Below, piece after piece: positions 1 to 11,302 of a stretch of DNA of 64,000 nucleotides. Source of the stretch: Stomoxys calcitrans. Its lineage: Eukaryota > Arthropoda > Insecta > Diptera > Muscidae. The notes beneath the pieces are model-generated. The model saw nothing but the letters and a program-made list of their open reading frames with translations. It had not been told where the DNA came from and made no database searches. Positions within the stretch are counted from its first letter, which is position 1, and each line of letters opens with the position of its first letter. The stretch covers positions 130,353,736-130,417,735 of the forward strand of contig NC_081553.1 in NCBI RefSeq assembly GCF_963082655.1. Direction: 5' to 3'. The translations under genes and the position numbers were made by a program.

Positions 1-265
1 ATTCCGATCTGTATCAAATTTGGTTCAGGTGCCATTCAACCAGAAATGAGCCTCATCGCTGAACACATGAATGAACACATTTCGAACTGAACACTGATTT
101 TGGTAATAAAATTCAATGATTTGCAAGCGTTGCTCGTTAGTAAGTCTATTCATGATGAAATGTCAAAGCATACTGAGCATCTTTCTCTTTGACACCATGT
201 CTGAAATCCCACGTGATCTGTCAAATACTAATGCATGAAAATCCTAACCTCAAAAAAATCACCCT
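1..265 (-). pseudogene. mariner-type transposase remnant, copy A (internally deleted, cut by window edge)
   Basis: Read on the minus strand, an ATG at 153 opens a 42-codon frame ending at 25. It starts MNRLTNEQRLQIIEFYYQN, the N-terminal helix-turn-helix start of a mariner-type (IS630-Tc1-mariner) transposase common in insects. It then jumps to FSDEAHFWLNG, the segment carrying the first catalytic Asp. The transposase normally has well over 100 residues between these two, so the middle is deleted. The deletion happens to keep one frame. Copies B, C and D (17141, 24355, 17938) belong to the same family. No function is likely beyond perhaps serving as a substrate for transposase in trans. Confidence 0.75.
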
Positions 266-274
266 TTACAAACC

Positions 275-746
275 ACATCGGCCTATATGATGGCATATCC
301 AAATGTGGCCCGATGTAGACCATATTCGTTTCCGTTATTACGGGGTCTTGTCCAACTCTATAAATTTCAAGGAAATGGAGTAATAAATCCGGCTTTCATG
401 GGCTTAAGATCCTAAATCGGCAGACCGGTTTGTATGACAACTGTATGTACTATATGGATTGGTCTGTATGTACTATATGGACAGCTATATACAAATATAG
501 TCCGATTTGGTCCTTTCAAGAACTTAACATACGTATTGAGGAATAGCGGGTCTGTGCCAAATTTCAGCTAAATATCCCAATTTTTGAAGACTGTAGCGTG
601 ATAACAACTGACGCAAAGACAAATGGACGAACACACTGATCAGAAATATATATATACTTTGTATGGTATGTAACGGATGTTTCGATGTGTTGCAAAGGAA
701 GTGATTAAAAAGATGTATTTCCTATCTTATGGTGGCGGGTATAAAA
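275..746 (+). mobile_element. mm-A element fragment, head missing
   Basis: Two or three diverged modules of the mm-A type (catcggcctatatgatggcatatcc near 275) lead into the standard tail: a degenerate gacaaatggacgaac tract, atatatatatact, ttcgatgtgttgcaaa and a terminal ggtggcgggtataaaa. The palindromic head is absent. The module near 430-500 is duplicated or rearranged (tgtatgtactatatgg occurs twice). Confidence 0.75.
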
Positions 747-1440
747 GAAAAAGGAAAAAAACCTGTATTTTGATGCATGAGTAACTATTATTTCGATTGA
801 TGTCGCGATTGTTAAAATATGAAAAGTTTTTTTTGGGTTTACTTTCCGATTTTTCGAAACCTGTCACGACGTTAATCGAGATACTACTGTATATACGTAT
901 TTTATTGGGATGGCGGTGCAGGGTGAAAATTCACCAAAGCTGTTGCAGGTTGGGCTGCCATAATATTGGGAGTTTATGAGCTGCGGTAAAGTTGCTAAAG
1001 GTCACCCACAAAAACAATCAAATGTGATGGCGGTATTTCAGGTCATACCCCAACATATTGCCGAATCGCTAAATGATTACGACAACAAAGAACCGCCACA
1101 AATTGCTTTTGGGATTAGTTCCACGATCAAAATGAAACCTAGATGGAAAATTAGCAATACAATGAGGGCTCGCCTAATTGGGAGTTAACTTAAGAAATTC
1201 CAGAATCCAATGGTGGCTTTTTGTAAGCACTTAAAATAATGCCAGGAAAAGCCGATTTATCTTTACGATTCTTGAGGTTTACTGAAGCAAGAAATAAATC
1301 GCTGTGCTTTGTTTCGTCTTAAGAAGAGAATTTGATAAAAACAGTGGAATAGCAAAAAGCATTGTAGTTGGGCAACTTTGTAACTCAAAAAGAAAGTATT
1401 GAGCCTTAGCATTTTACTCGCTTATTATATTTGTCATTTT
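747..1440. other. unique stretch, no gene seen
   Basis: No repeat family or protein motif was recognised. Short open frames at 797-979 and 976-1188 overlap and show no recognisable residues or signal sequence. Confidence 0.4.
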
Positions 1441-2003
1441 AAAACCCTTCATCATAGGATGGGGATATACTAACTTCGTCATTCCGTTTGTAACACATAG
1501 AAATATTGGTCTAAGACCCATAAAAAATACTTATATATGTTCTTGACCGCCATGACATTTAGTCGATCCAGCCATGCCTGTCCGTCTGTCCGTATGAAAG
1601 CACGCAAACTTTCGAAGGATCTCGGATCTTGACTTCTTGAGCCTCTGAGAACGCATTTACTATCGGATTTTGCACAACCACTTCTCCTATGACATACGTG
1701 CCAAATATGGCCTAAATCGGTTTCTGATATAGCCCCCATATAAACCGATCTCCTGACTATATTTATCGAGCCCCTATAGGGCGCAATTCTTATCCGATTT
1801 GGTTGTAATTTTGCACAATGGCATCTACTATGGTCTCCAACATCCAAGTCAAGTATGGCGCGAATATTAATCTGATATAATTCTATTAGCATAGCAATAC
1901 TTCTCCATTATCCTTTATTTGCCTATAAAAACCGGGCAAAGAACTTGACAAATGCGATCCATGGTGGAGGGTATATAAGATTCGGCACGGCCAAACTTAT
2001 TTT
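1441..2003 (-). mobile_element. mm-B element, minus orientation
   Basis: It opens with the reversed tail (catcataggatggggatatac), then tatatgttc and (GTCY)n at about 1575-1600 (gcctgtccgtctgtccgt). The reversed modules (cttcttgagcctctgaga, atataaaccgatctcc) and the reversed head ccatggtggagggtatataagattcggcacggccaaac follow. The head palindrome has lost perfect pairing. The open frame at 1479-1892 on the minus strand merely runs through the modules. Confidence 0.85.
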
Positions 2004-2040
2004 TTGGATTCAGCAATCTTAAAAACTCAACACAAAAATG

Positions 2041-2510
2041 TTTTTATACCCACCACCGAACGATGGGGGTATATTCATTTTGTCATTCCGTTTGTAACAC
2101 ATCGAAATATCCATTTCCGACCTTATAAAATATATATATTCTTTATATGCGTAAAAATCTAAGACGATCTAGCCATGTCCGTCCGTCTGTCTGAAATTCT
2201 GCACAGATTCTTTTTTGTCCATAAGCAGGTTAAGTTCAAAGATGGGCTATGACGGACTAAATCTTCATATAGCCCCCATATAGACCGATCCGCCGATTTC
2301 GGGCCTTAGGCCCATAAAAGCCACATTTATTATCCGATTTTGCTGAAATTTGAGACTGCGAGTTGTGTTAGGCCCTTCGACATCTCTCTTCAATTTGGCC
2401 CAAATTGTGCGTCTTCCTACGATTACGCCCCGATCGGTCCAGTTTTGGATATAGCTGCCATATTGGCCGATCTCTCGATTTAAGGTCTTGGGCCCATAAA
2501 AGGCGCAAAT
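2041..2510 (-). mobile_element. mm-A element, minus orientation, head truncated
   Basis: It begins with the perfect reversed terminus tttttatacccaccaccg, then tatatatattc and gtccgtccgtctgtctg, and about one and a half modules (atagaccgatccgccgattt, ggcccataaaagcc). It stops inside a module near 2510, where an unrelated repeat begins. Confidence 0.85.
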
Positions 2511-2990
2511 ACTCCATTCTTAAAAGACTTTACTTGAGCCCGATATTCTCATGCAGATTTTGGGAGTGGGAAGGCCCCCTGGATATTGGTTGGTCGGTTT
2601 GGAGGGCAGTATGGACCCCCAGAAACTGGGTCCCAAAGGTGGGTATCAATTCCACGCAGCGACTAAAAATATATATCCGATTCGTGTTCTACTCTAAACT
2701 ACCTTTTATTTGAACCCCATTTTACAATGGTCAGCAAATATGTCCCAATGGGGCGTGTTTTGGGGTGGGGTGGCTCTATCAGAATCGTGCTCTACTCCCA
2801 AATACCTTTCCTTTGAGCTTCATTTCCAGTAAATATGTATGTCCGTTTTAGGGGTGTTGTGGGGGATAGCGTGGTTCCCCAGACACATAGCCCAGAAAAT
2901 TCAATCTCGTTTTCTAATTTCAAATACCTTTCATTGGAGCTTCTTATTGCAAAAGTCAGCAGTATGTCAAAGTAATCGTGACTTTATAAA
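2511..2990. repeat. family P repeat (100-120 bp units with CAAATACCTTTCATTTGAG)
   Basis: Three irregular copies of the phrase tctactcccaaatacctttc / tttgagc occur at about 2688, 2791 and 2913 (spacing roughly 103 and 122). They are separated by G-rich text such as ggggtgggg and by acccccagaaactgggtccc. The same phrase recurs near 16680, 18270 and, reversed, 63880. I do not know a name for this family and see no coding capacity. Confidence 0.5.
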
Positions 2991-3278
2991 AAGGGGCTAA
3001 AACCAATATTTACTGGTGCTATTTATTGTGAAAAGGGTAACTTGGAGATGTTGGAAATCCAGCAACGATTAATTTTGACTTGGAAAAATTCAGGCTTATC
3101 CTGGTCTTCACCTGGATAGCTACCTTGAACATCCATTGAAGGCAGTGAGTGAGCTAAAATGTGCCACGAGTTCACCTATAGAACGATCAAAAGATAGGTT
3201 GGGCCGTCGGGATAGTAGCCCATCACCCGGAAAACCTAAAGAAATTACTATGTTGACGACCCCCGCAAACGTTTTAAG

Positions 3279-3700
3279 GACCATGATTTGCGTATATGCA
3301 CCTGGAATGTCCGCATTCTTTATAGAGAGAGTGCAGTATACACACCGTCGGATGTATTGGAGAAATACAGGACAGACATTACTGCCATACAAGAAGTGCT
3401 ATGGCTCGGGTAGGGCTCCACAGCAACACCGAAAGGTGACGCCCAATATTATAGCTGGCATGAAACGAGGCATGAATTGGGCTGTGGTTTTGTGGTTAGT
3501 CGTAGAATGAAGCACCTTGTCTCCAGGTTTACTCTGGTGTATGAGAGGCTTGCCAGAATAAAGGCCAAATTCTTCAACGTCAGCCTTATTTGCGCCCATG
3601 CGCCGACGGAAGATAAGGACGAACAGACAAATGATTGTTTCTTCGAGCGCCTAGAAAGAACATATGACCGCTGTTTCGCTCGTTCTGGGAGATTTTAATG
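3279..3700 (+). pseudogene. LINE endonuclease domain remnant
   Basis: From 3279 the frame reads DLRICTWNVRILYRES and DVLEKYRTDITAIQEV, the N-terminal Asn and Glu motifs of AP-type endonucleases, then meets a stop at about 3409-3411. A second frame (3477-3698) continues with GFVVSRRMKHLVSRFT, AKFFNVSLICAHAPTEDKDE and DCFFERLERTYDRC, which match the middle of the domain. The later catalytic GDFNA motif is visible only out of frame (ggagattttaatgcgaaatt at about 3688). Confidence 0.75.
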
Positions 3701-3951
3701 CGAAATTAGGGAACGAAAATATCGGAAAATTTTGCCTAAATGAAGAAACTTCCGATAAAGGTTTGAGGCTAATGGACTGTGGCAACGAATATGGTTGTTA
3801 ATAGCACGATATTCCAACATAGAGTAATTACATGTCACATGGTTGTCACCCGATCAAAACACGACAAACCAAAAAGATAATATTGTGATAGGTGGAAGGT
3901 ATTCAAGCAGCTTGATGAAAGCTCTCCTTGTACCGATAATATAACGGCGCG

Positions 3952-4431
3952 GTGGCAATCCTTGCCCACTTTATGGAAAATGTCGCGAAAGCCATACTTG
4001 GGTGCAGAAAGCCTCCCTCAAAAAACACATGGTACGACCGAGAGTATCGGAATGCTAATGAAACCAAGAATGCGGCACACAGAGCGACCCTGCAATTAGT
4101 ACCAACGAGCCAGATGAATCAGAGATATCGGGAGAAAAGGAAAAAAGAGAAACGTCTTCTCCGCAAAAAGAAAATGGAAATGGAAAGACGAGAGTATAAG
4201 CGAATTGAGATGGACAAGAGTCATAATGAAGTCCGGAAATTCTACCAAAGAATTAAACATCGATCCGATGGCTTTGTTACAGACACATCCTTCTGCAGAG
4301 GCAAAGAAGGAAATCTGGTAACTGACACAGATAGTGTGAAGTGGATATGGAACGAACATTTTACCCTGCTGCTGTGTCCGGCGATGGCAGCGAAGAGGAC
4401 AACGCAGAACCTATCCCTGATGATGGTATAG
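3952..4431 (+). pseudogene. LINE linker region between endonuclease and RT
   Basis: A 159-codon frame carries HFMENVAKAILGCRKPPSKN, a long Arg/Lys/Glu-rich stretch (REKRKKEKRLLRKKKMEMER) and FYQRIKHRSDGF, then GNLVTDTDSVKWIWNEHF. These are typical of the region just before the RT palm. The basic stretch is probably helical. It is the best preserved frame of this copy. Confidence 0.7.
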
Positions 4432-4494
4432 AATGCATACCCACATACATAAGCTTGTCTGCGCGATCAGGCTAGAAGAACGCATACCCGATGA

Positions 4495-5060
4495 TTGAAA
4501 CCTCAGCATCCCGAACACAAGAAAGGAGACAAGATGGAATGTGTCAGCTATAGAGGAATAAGTCTCCTCCCTATCGCATACAAGATACTTTGGAGCGTAA
4601 TCTGTGAAAGATTAAATCTTAAAATCAATGAGAGAATTGGGCACTACCATTGCGGCTTTAGACCTGGTAAATCTGCCATAGACCAGATATTCAAACTGCG
4701 CCAAAATCTGTAAAAGACCCGAGAGGGACAAATCTCCAACTATCATCTCGTTGTTGACTACAAAGCCGCTTTCAATAGCCCTATACGTCAAAGGAATTTC
4801 AAGTTTGGTATCCATGCAAAATTAATAAGACATTGCAGGATGACACTTGCTGAAACACGTTCCTCAGTAAGAATTGGAAAGAATCTCTAGGAACCATTCA
4901 ATAGCAAACGAGGTTTCAGGCAAGGAGGCAGCTTATCGTGTGATCTCTTTAATATGATTATTCGAGATGCAGATGTTAATAGGTATGGCACACTATTCAC
5001 AAAAATAGCAGATGTGAATAGGTATGGCACACAAATAAATAGAAATAAGACGAAATGGAG
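4495..5060 (+). pseudogene. LINE reverse transcriptase remnant lacking the YADD site
   Basis: KKGDKMECVSYRGISLLPIA and HYHCGFRPGKSAIDQIF are RT motifs. Motif A reads VDYKAAFNSP with Asn (codon 4774-4776) where the family has the catalytic Asp. GFRQGGSLSCDLFN is followed by MIIRDADVNRYGT instead of the segment leading to YADD, so the catalytic loop is deleted. A 38-bp tandem duplication (gatgttaataggtatggcac at 4972 and again with one change at 5010) sits at the deletion point. Stops occur at about 4711 and 4888. Confidence 0.75.
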
Positions 5061-5239
5061 TGTGCCAACTTCCAAAACGCCTTGTACAATCGATCAGATA
5101 AAGAAAATTGAGAAAGTTAGGAACCATAACTTTGAGATAGTCAGCAACTTTATCGACCTCGGCACCGCTGTAACCGAAACGAATGACACCAGTTTTGAAA
5201 AAGCGAAGAATAATACTGGCAAGCAGATGCTACTTTGGA

Positions 5240-5720
5240 TTAAGTAAGCAGTTTAGAAATAAGGCCACCTCTCGACAGACGAAGATTACACTATACAAGA
5301 TACTGATACTGTCCTTGTTGTTATATGGTTTCGAAGCATGGGTACCTATGATAGCAGACGAGGCAGTGCTTGGAGTATTTTAGTGAAAGATTCTTCGTAA
5401 AATATATGGACCAATTTGCGTTAATGAAGAATATAGGCGTCATATAAATCACGAGCTGTATGACGACGATAGCATAGTTACACACGTATCAAAATACAAC
5501 GGTTGCCTTGGCTACGTCGTGTTGTCAGAATTGATGAAGAAGCTCCAACAAAGAAGACTTTTGAAGGCGAATACGGTGGTACACGCAAACCGGGACGACC
5601 AAAAGTCCGATGGAAAGATCAAGTGGTGGGAGACACCTCGAAACTTGGTGTCCGAGATTTTAGAATTAGTGCTAAAAATCGAATCGCTTGGAATGTTATG
5701 GTACTCGGCTAATGGGACAA
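5240..5720 (+). pseudogene. LINE C-terminal region remnant
   Basis: LSKQFRNKATSRQTKITLYK and ILILSLLLYGFEAW lie in one frame. After a shift, PWLRRVVRIDEEAPTKKTF and GGTRKPGRPKVRWKDQV follow (5503-5712). The last pair is the C-terminal signature of this LINE class. Several frameshifts and a stop at about 5381-5383 separate them. Confidence 0.75.
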
Positions 5721-5825
5721 ACATTCTGCCATAACCAATAAAAGCAAGTCAAGCAGTGGTCCACAGGTGCCAATGGATCGTAATTGTTAGAAGACGTTAA
5801 CTCCAAAATTAGAAGTAAGAATATT

Positions 5826-6114
5826 ACTGGTCCAAGGGTCAGAAAAGGAGGTCATATTGGAAATCATTGTGCTAAATTTGAAGCAAATGGGATAAAAATT
5901 TCGCCCGCTCACTATATCCATATGGCCTATTTGCAATCCGCAAAGTCAATAAGAAGTGTGTGTGCAAAACTTCAAGTAGCTAGCTTCAACAGTTCGACCG
6001 TTATCGTGATTTCCGCATACTAACGAATGGACGGACATAGATAGATCGACTCAGAATTTCGAGGCATTACAAATGAAATGATTAAATTAGTATATCCCTA
6101 TCCTATAATAAATG
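5826..6114 (+). mobile_element. mm-B tail fragment, highly diverged
   Basis: One module (gcaaaacttcaagtagctagc near 5964), then acgaatggacggacatagatagatcgac and a decayed end tatccctatcctataa. The terminal ggtggagg motif is gone. Confidence 0.6.
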
Positions 6115-6639
6115 TTTGAGACATTGTTGATACCTTCTGTCGGTTGATTTTAGGAGGTATCTTATCAATGCGCTTAAACACAAAATTTTGATACTAGGGA
6201 AGTCTCTACGTTTTTCATTGTATACCATTCATCATGGTTCATTGGTTTTTCAATTTATAAGCAAAAAATACAAATTTTCCCAGTCACATAAGAATTGAAA
6301 CCTCCAGATTCTGTAGGAATCATGAAGGGAGAACGGTTTTTATGGTGGCAATATAAAGTCGATTTGGACCACAAACGATACAGACATTGGAGAGTTAAGG
6401 AATTATTGTCCAAATTTTGTGGCGGTTTGAAATATATAATACTCACTCAGAAAGTTTTTGTCCACTGTGATACCGCGTAGCAACTGACCAAAGCCTCTGA
6501 TGGAAAACGTAACCATTGGACTAATAATCCGAGCATTCTACAGACTTCAGTTAAATCAGATAAGATTTATTATTTCTAGAGGCTCAAGGAGTCAAATCGG
6601 GAGAACTCTCTATATTGGTGCCGCTTTTAAATAGTGACA
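6115..6639. other. unassigned stretch
   Basis: Mostly unrecognised AT-rich sequence. Around 6575-6610 a short mm-like phrase (tctagaggctcaaggagtcaaatcgg) is visible. No gene is supported. Confidence 0.35.
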
Positions 6640-6875
6640 TACAGGGTGGCTGATGAAAGCCGCTACCAAAAAAAAATGTAATAACTTTTTTTCTATTTAA
6701 TAATAATAATTTAATAATTAATTTAATTAATTAATTAATTAATTTAATTAATAATAATTTAATAATTAATTTAATAATTTAATTTAACATGAATAAAAGA
6801 AAAATGTATTCCATACACCGAAAAAAAAATGTAGCAATATTCATCATTGTAGCAATATTCATCAGCCACCCTGTA
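6640..6875. mobile_element. TA-flanked MITE with 16-17 bp perfect terminal inverted repeats
   Basis: ACAGGGTGGCTGATGAA at 6641-6657 is exactly inverted at 6858-6874, and a TA dinucleotide bounds each end, as for Tc1/mariner-type insertions. The 200-bp interior is almost pure A/T, built from ttaat/aataatttaa runs, and has no ORF. A second inner phrase gtagcaatattcatcat is tandemly repeated just inside the right end. The autonomous partner is unknown. Confidence 0.8.
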
Positions 6876-7938
6876 TATGGTATAATAAATCCCAACAGTC
6901 TTGCATCAACAAGAAGAATTCGACTAAAATTTCTAGCGGATAGTTTTGGTAAACAAAAGTAGGTGTGACTTCGATAGTGCTAGATAGACACACTTTAGAT
7001 AGACTTAAAACATCAGAGTGACATTAAGTGACATCCCGATACTTCTGAAAATGCCGACACTTGTGTCCCGTCTCTCATATTATTCATACTTTTTAAGATT
7101 TTTTTTTGTACACTGCAGTGAAATTTGGCGTCGAATTATTTCAGTGTACTTATTCGCCTTTAAAGCAGATATTAAATCACCTCATAATATTTGCCTCGTG
7201 CCTTACAATAATTTTAAAGTCAAAAGTTTATGAACCGAACTTAACTCAGTAGAAAAATTTACATAGATATATTATTTTTGCTTGATTGAGTTCCTGCTAC
7301 CGTCACCACCACCACCACCACTACAAGATATCTTCTTTTGTTGGTTTTCTTTCCACTTTAACTTGTTTGTTTGGCTCTTATAAAATATTGCTGGTCGCCA
7401 CAAGGTAACATGTGTAACGCTTTTCACGTTTTTCTGAAAAGCCTTCCGTGAATCCGTTTATTTTGAAACATTATTTTCCTTTCCGTAATTAATAGTCTGG
7501 CATACAAATACCAAAAGTCGTTTCAGACATTCATAAAGCGCGCCGTGAGTTCAGGAGTCACGCATATCTACGAAGGACGACAGTTGGATTTTGTTATGAC
7601 CGAATGTCTGTATAATTTGATGGCTTTCATGTGGCGCATTATTTGCCGATATTTATGTCGCAATGTGTGCGTATGTTTAGGTATTCGCATTCGTAAGGCT
7701 TAGTGGCAGAAAACAAAAAAGGAAATTAAATGAAATGGTTTCCTGTTGCCTGTAGCGTTTATAGTTTCTTGAATTATTTTAGAAAATCAGTCGGAGTTTT
7801 GCTACAGTCAGGTTTGAAACTATAGCACACCAAATACACACAGGTCGTAAAATAACATGAAGTTTCCTTTTACAATTTTATCTTGAGTTTATAATACGTT
7901 TGCAATAATGGAGGTTTGATGAAAACAAAACTAAATGT
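6876..7938. other. unique stretch with a short CCA microsatellite
   Basis: No gene, element or transposase motif was recognised. A (CCA)6-type tract lies at about 7303-7323. The complexity and lack of repeats suggest ordinary intergenic or intronic host DNA. Confidence 0.4.
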
Positions 7939-9077
7939 AAACAAGTAGAAGCGTGCTAAGTTTGGCCGGGTCGAATCCTATATAACCTCCACCATGGATC
8001 GCATTTGTCAAGTTCTTTGAATGACTTTATCAAATATAAATATATGAGCTACATCATGTTATTGACCGATATGGAGCGTATGCTGAAATTTGACACAGTA
8101 AGTTATTTTAAGCCTCTCGACTTTCGACTCAAATATGGTTTAGATCGGGCCATGTAGACCGATCTGCCGATTAAGGGTCTAAAGCCCATAAAAGCTTTAT
8201 TTATTTCTCGATTCCGCTGAAATCTACAACAGTGAGTTATTTTAAGCCTCTCGATATACCACCCAAATATGGTTCAGATCGGACTATATTTAGATATAGT
8301 TACCATATGAACCGAACTGCCTGTTAAAGGTCTGAAGCCCAAAAATGTTTTTATTATTACCCGATACCGCTATTTAAAACTGTGATCAATTTTAAGCCTT
8401 CCGATATTCGACATAAATATGGTTCAGATCATACCATATTTGGATATATCTGCCATAAATAAAAGCTTTATTTATTACCCGATTTCGCTTAAATTTCAAA
8501 CATTGAGTTATTTTAAGCATCCCGACGTTCGACCTAAGTATCGTTAAGATCGGACTATATTTAGATATAGCTGTCATATAGACCGATTTGCCTATTAAGG
8601 GTGTGAAACCCGTAAAAGTTTTACGGGTTTCGATTTCGCTGAAATTTAGAAGAGTGGGTTATTTTAAGCCTCCCGCATTCTAACCAAATATGGTTAAGTT
8701 CGGACTGTATTTAGATGTTGCTGCCATATAGACCGATCTGTTGGTAAAGGGTCTGAATTTCTTAAAAGTTTTATATATTACCCGATTTCGTTGAACATCC
8801 GATCAAAATATGATTCAGATCTGACTAAATATGTAGATATAGCTGCCTTATAGACCGATGTAGCAATTTAGGGTCTTAATCCCATAAATAACGGATTTAT
8901 TGTTCGATTACTCTGAATCTGTTACTTGTATAAGAGTTCTCGGGACCTGAACAAAATATGATCCAGACCAGCCCCTATTTAGATATAACTATGGATATGG
9001 TAGTGGGTTATAATAAAGTAGGATGATTACTATATCCATGGTATTGGGTTCCGCACGGCCGAACTTAACACGCGTTT
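7939..9077 (+). mobile_element. mm inverted composite: B-type head left, reversed head right
   Basis: The left end is a plus-strand mm-B head (aaacaagtagaagcgtgctaag, tttggccgggtcgaa, acctccaccatggatcgc). The interior carries about six minus-orientation modules of A type (gcctctcgacttt, atggttcagatcggactat, gaccgatctgcc, taaagggtctgaagcccata) with a period near 150. The right end (ccatggtattgggttccgcacggccgaacttaacacgcg) is a reversed head. No (GACR)n or (TA)n tail remains, so two elements joined by their interiors. Confidence 0.75.
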
Positions 9078-9109
9078 AATCATCTCGGAGATCTGCAGTT
9101 TTGAACATT

Positions 9110-9265
9110 TTGGTAAGGGGGAGGGTCTGCCCCTTCTTCAGATATGAAAAATTAAGTTCCCCTTTTTTAAACACGGGTCCATGGTGCACCATCTGCGAAA
9201 GTTTCAAGAAATCGGATCATCCGTTTTTGAGTCTATACGAAAAAACACAAATGGATTTTTACACC
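9110..9265 (+). repeat. family Q repeat
   Basis: ggtaagggggagggtctgccccttcttcagatatg ... ggtgcaccatctgcgaaagtttcaagaaat ... gagtctatacgaaaaaacacaaatgg. The same order recurs at 42780-43010 (ccttcagatatcc, tgcatcatctgtgaaaattttaagaaat, gagtctataaggaacacac). The first phrase recurs reversed at the window end (63960-63985). I cannot name the family. There is no ORF of note. Confidence 0.55.
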
Positions 9266-9405
9266 CTCCTTCATTGTTTGTCCGATTTGGCTGAAATATT
9301 GCACAATTATTATTTCTATGACTTCCAATATCCGTGTTAAGTATTGTCAAATTTGGTCTTAAACATGATATAGCCTCCGATATTAACCGATCTCTCGGTT
9401 AGTCA
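9266..9405 (-). mobile_element. mm-B single module fragment
   Basis: One reversed module: tccgatttggctgaaatattgcac, gacttccaatatccgtg, atatagcctccgatattaaccgatctc. It has no head or tail and abuts family Q, which may have truncated it. Confidence 0.6.
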
Positions 9406-9690
9406 ACTACGGCTCAAGAGCTTTAATGGTACAAAAAATAAGTCCGCAAATTCAAGATTTTTCTTCTTCGTATGAATTTAGCAATAAAAACGAACCAAAA
9501 ACACTAAACTTTAAAATTTAGATGCTTTTTTTAATTTATTTTGATGATTGATTTTTATTTTACTTCACAGATGACTGTCCATTTATAATTTTATTTTTTA
9601 ATTTAGTATCGTAACCCAACACAATATTACCTTGATACAATATCCGATGTTGTTTTTTGAAAAAAAAAAGTACTGTACCACTATTCCTGA
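9406..9690. other. AT-rich stretch, nothing recognised
   Basis: No ORF, repeat or motif was identified apart from a run of A at 9660-9668. Confidence 0.4.
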
Positions 9691-10610
9691 TAGAACCGAC
9701 TGGAACTACGATATCCCATGTAACAGAAGTTACATAGACTTCTATACGAATGGTTCCAAACGACTAGTTGAGCTTTGGGGTGTACTCTAAAGATCTAGAA
9801 CTGGTCATATCAAAAAGGTTATCCGGCATTGCGTATCAAGCAGAGATCCTTGCAGTTAAGGAAGTGGTGGAGTGGATACGATATAATGTCATTACGACGA
9901 TTGGCATAAATATATTCTCAGACTGCCAGGCAGTGATTAAATCCCTGGAAAACGTATTTCGGAGCACAAAAACCGACCTCGACTGTCGCAGATCTCTCAA
10001 CGAGATGGCTGAACAGTTCAAACTTCGCCTATTCCTGGTGCTGGATCACAGATATATCCCAGTGAATTGTAAAGCGGACGAGCTTGCGAGACTAGGAACT
10101 ACCCTACACATTCCAGGGATACTGGAATCTGTGGATATGCCTCTAGCGACATGTAACTAAGTTTTCATGACCAGGCCGAAGAACAACGAATGATAGATGG
10201 TCACAAAGAGGGGGCTGTGAGCATTCCAAAACTATGTGGCCTAATCTAGACATGAAGAGGTCTACCGCTTTGCTGTTTTGGCTGGAATAGATGTCTCAGT
10301 CATTGTGTCCGTCATGACAGATCATTGTCTAATCGGAAAACTTGCTAACAGACTGAAGGTTGCTAGCAACAACTTTTGCAGAAGCTGTGAGAACATCGAC
10401 GAAGATGAGACTATAGAACACCTTCTGTTTGTGTGGCCCGCATTAGTAGTCAGAAGGAGATTCATTTTAGCTTCTAATTTCTTTGAGAACCTGTCTGATT
10501 TAGCGGATGTGAATATTCGGCCCAATGGTAGGAACAAGAAGGCATCTTCATTCTTCTGTTTCTGTGGAATCACAATAGATGAAAACGTCTAAGTGAGTCT
10601 GATGACAGAC
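9690..10610 (+). pseudogene. R1/LOA/I-type LINE 3' part: RNase H and zinc-knuckle remnant
   Basis: SYIDFYTNGSK (frame at about 9728) is the RNase H start, with Asn at 9749-9751 where the first catalytic Asp (TDGS) belongs. After a frameshift, 9768-10160 reads YQAEILAVKEVVEWI (Glu), FSDCQAVIKSLENVF (Asp) and CKADELARLGTTLHIPG (last Asp). A further shift gives 10278-10592: DHCLIGKLANRLKVASNNF, CRSCENIDEDETIEHLLFVW. The last Cys of the C-terminal CCHC knuckle has become Trp. It ends in a taacataatctaacataagctaacc-type tail. The same family lies reversed at 25065-26045. It is inactive. Confidence 0.8.
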
Positions 10611-10652
10611 TGTCACTAACATAATCTAACATAAGCTAACCTATCGTAACCC

Positions 10653-11302
10653 AAAACAAGTAAAAACGAGCTAAATCCGGCCGGGCGGAATCTTATTAAA
10701 CCTCCAACATGGATCGTTTTTGTCAAGTTCTTTGTCCAGTATCTCTTTTTAGGCAAACAAGGGATAATGGATAAAAATTGCCATGCTATTGGAGTCATAT
10801 CAGGTTATGGACTGACGCGGACCATACTTTATTTGGATATTGGAGATCATAGAAGAAGTCATAGTGCAAAATGTCAGCCACTGTCATTTTTATAATAATT
10901 TTATATGGGAGCTTTATAAATCGATTTCGACCACACTTGGCATAGTTAATGAAAGTTAACGCAAAAGACTTTATGCCAAATCGGACCATAATTACGCTCT
11001 CTAGAGGCTCAAGAAGTCAAGATCCGAAATTGGTTTATATAGCAGCTATATGAAATCATGGACCGTTTTGGCACATTTATACTTCTGACCTACTACTGTA
11101 CTGGGTTAGTACACTAATAAGAAGTATTTGTGCAAAATTTCAAGAGGATAAATATACTCCTTCGAAAGTTCGCGCGTTTTCGACAGACAGATGGACGGAC
11201 ATGGCAAGATCGAATGCCACGGCGATCAAGAATTTATATACTTTATGGGATCTTAGACTAATATTTGGAGGAGTTACAAATGGTGACGAAATTAATATCC
11301 CC
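10653..11302 (+). mobile_element. mm-B element, left arm of an inverted pair
   Basis: Head aaaacaagtaaaaacgagct, altered palindrome tccggccgggcgga, cctccaacatggatcg; two modules; then agacagatggacggacatggcaagatcg and aattaatatcccc. It stops one motif short of its terminus and is joined directly to the next, oppositely oriented copy. Confidence 0.85.

Larger units (their letters stand above)
3120..5760 (+). mobile_element. Decayed CFDP2/RTE-like LINE (endonuclease plus reverse transcriptase)
   Basis: In order and over several frames, one sees an apurinic-type endonuclease, a basic linker, a reverse transcriptase and a C-terminal GRP-rich tail. This is the layout of the insect LINE family annotated in many genomes as craniofacial development protein 2-like. 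The coding region is broken by many frameshifts and stops, so it cannot be active. Upstream, 2990-3120 may be its 5' leader. Downstream it ends near aaccaataaaagcaag at about 5740, followed by an mm-B fragment. Family assignment is from remembered motifs. A protein search would settle the clade. Confidence 0.8.

Noticed and set aside
1479..1892. 137-codon minus-strand ORF
   Set aside because: It is a frame through mm-B modules. Similar peptides arise in other copies with stops and shifts.
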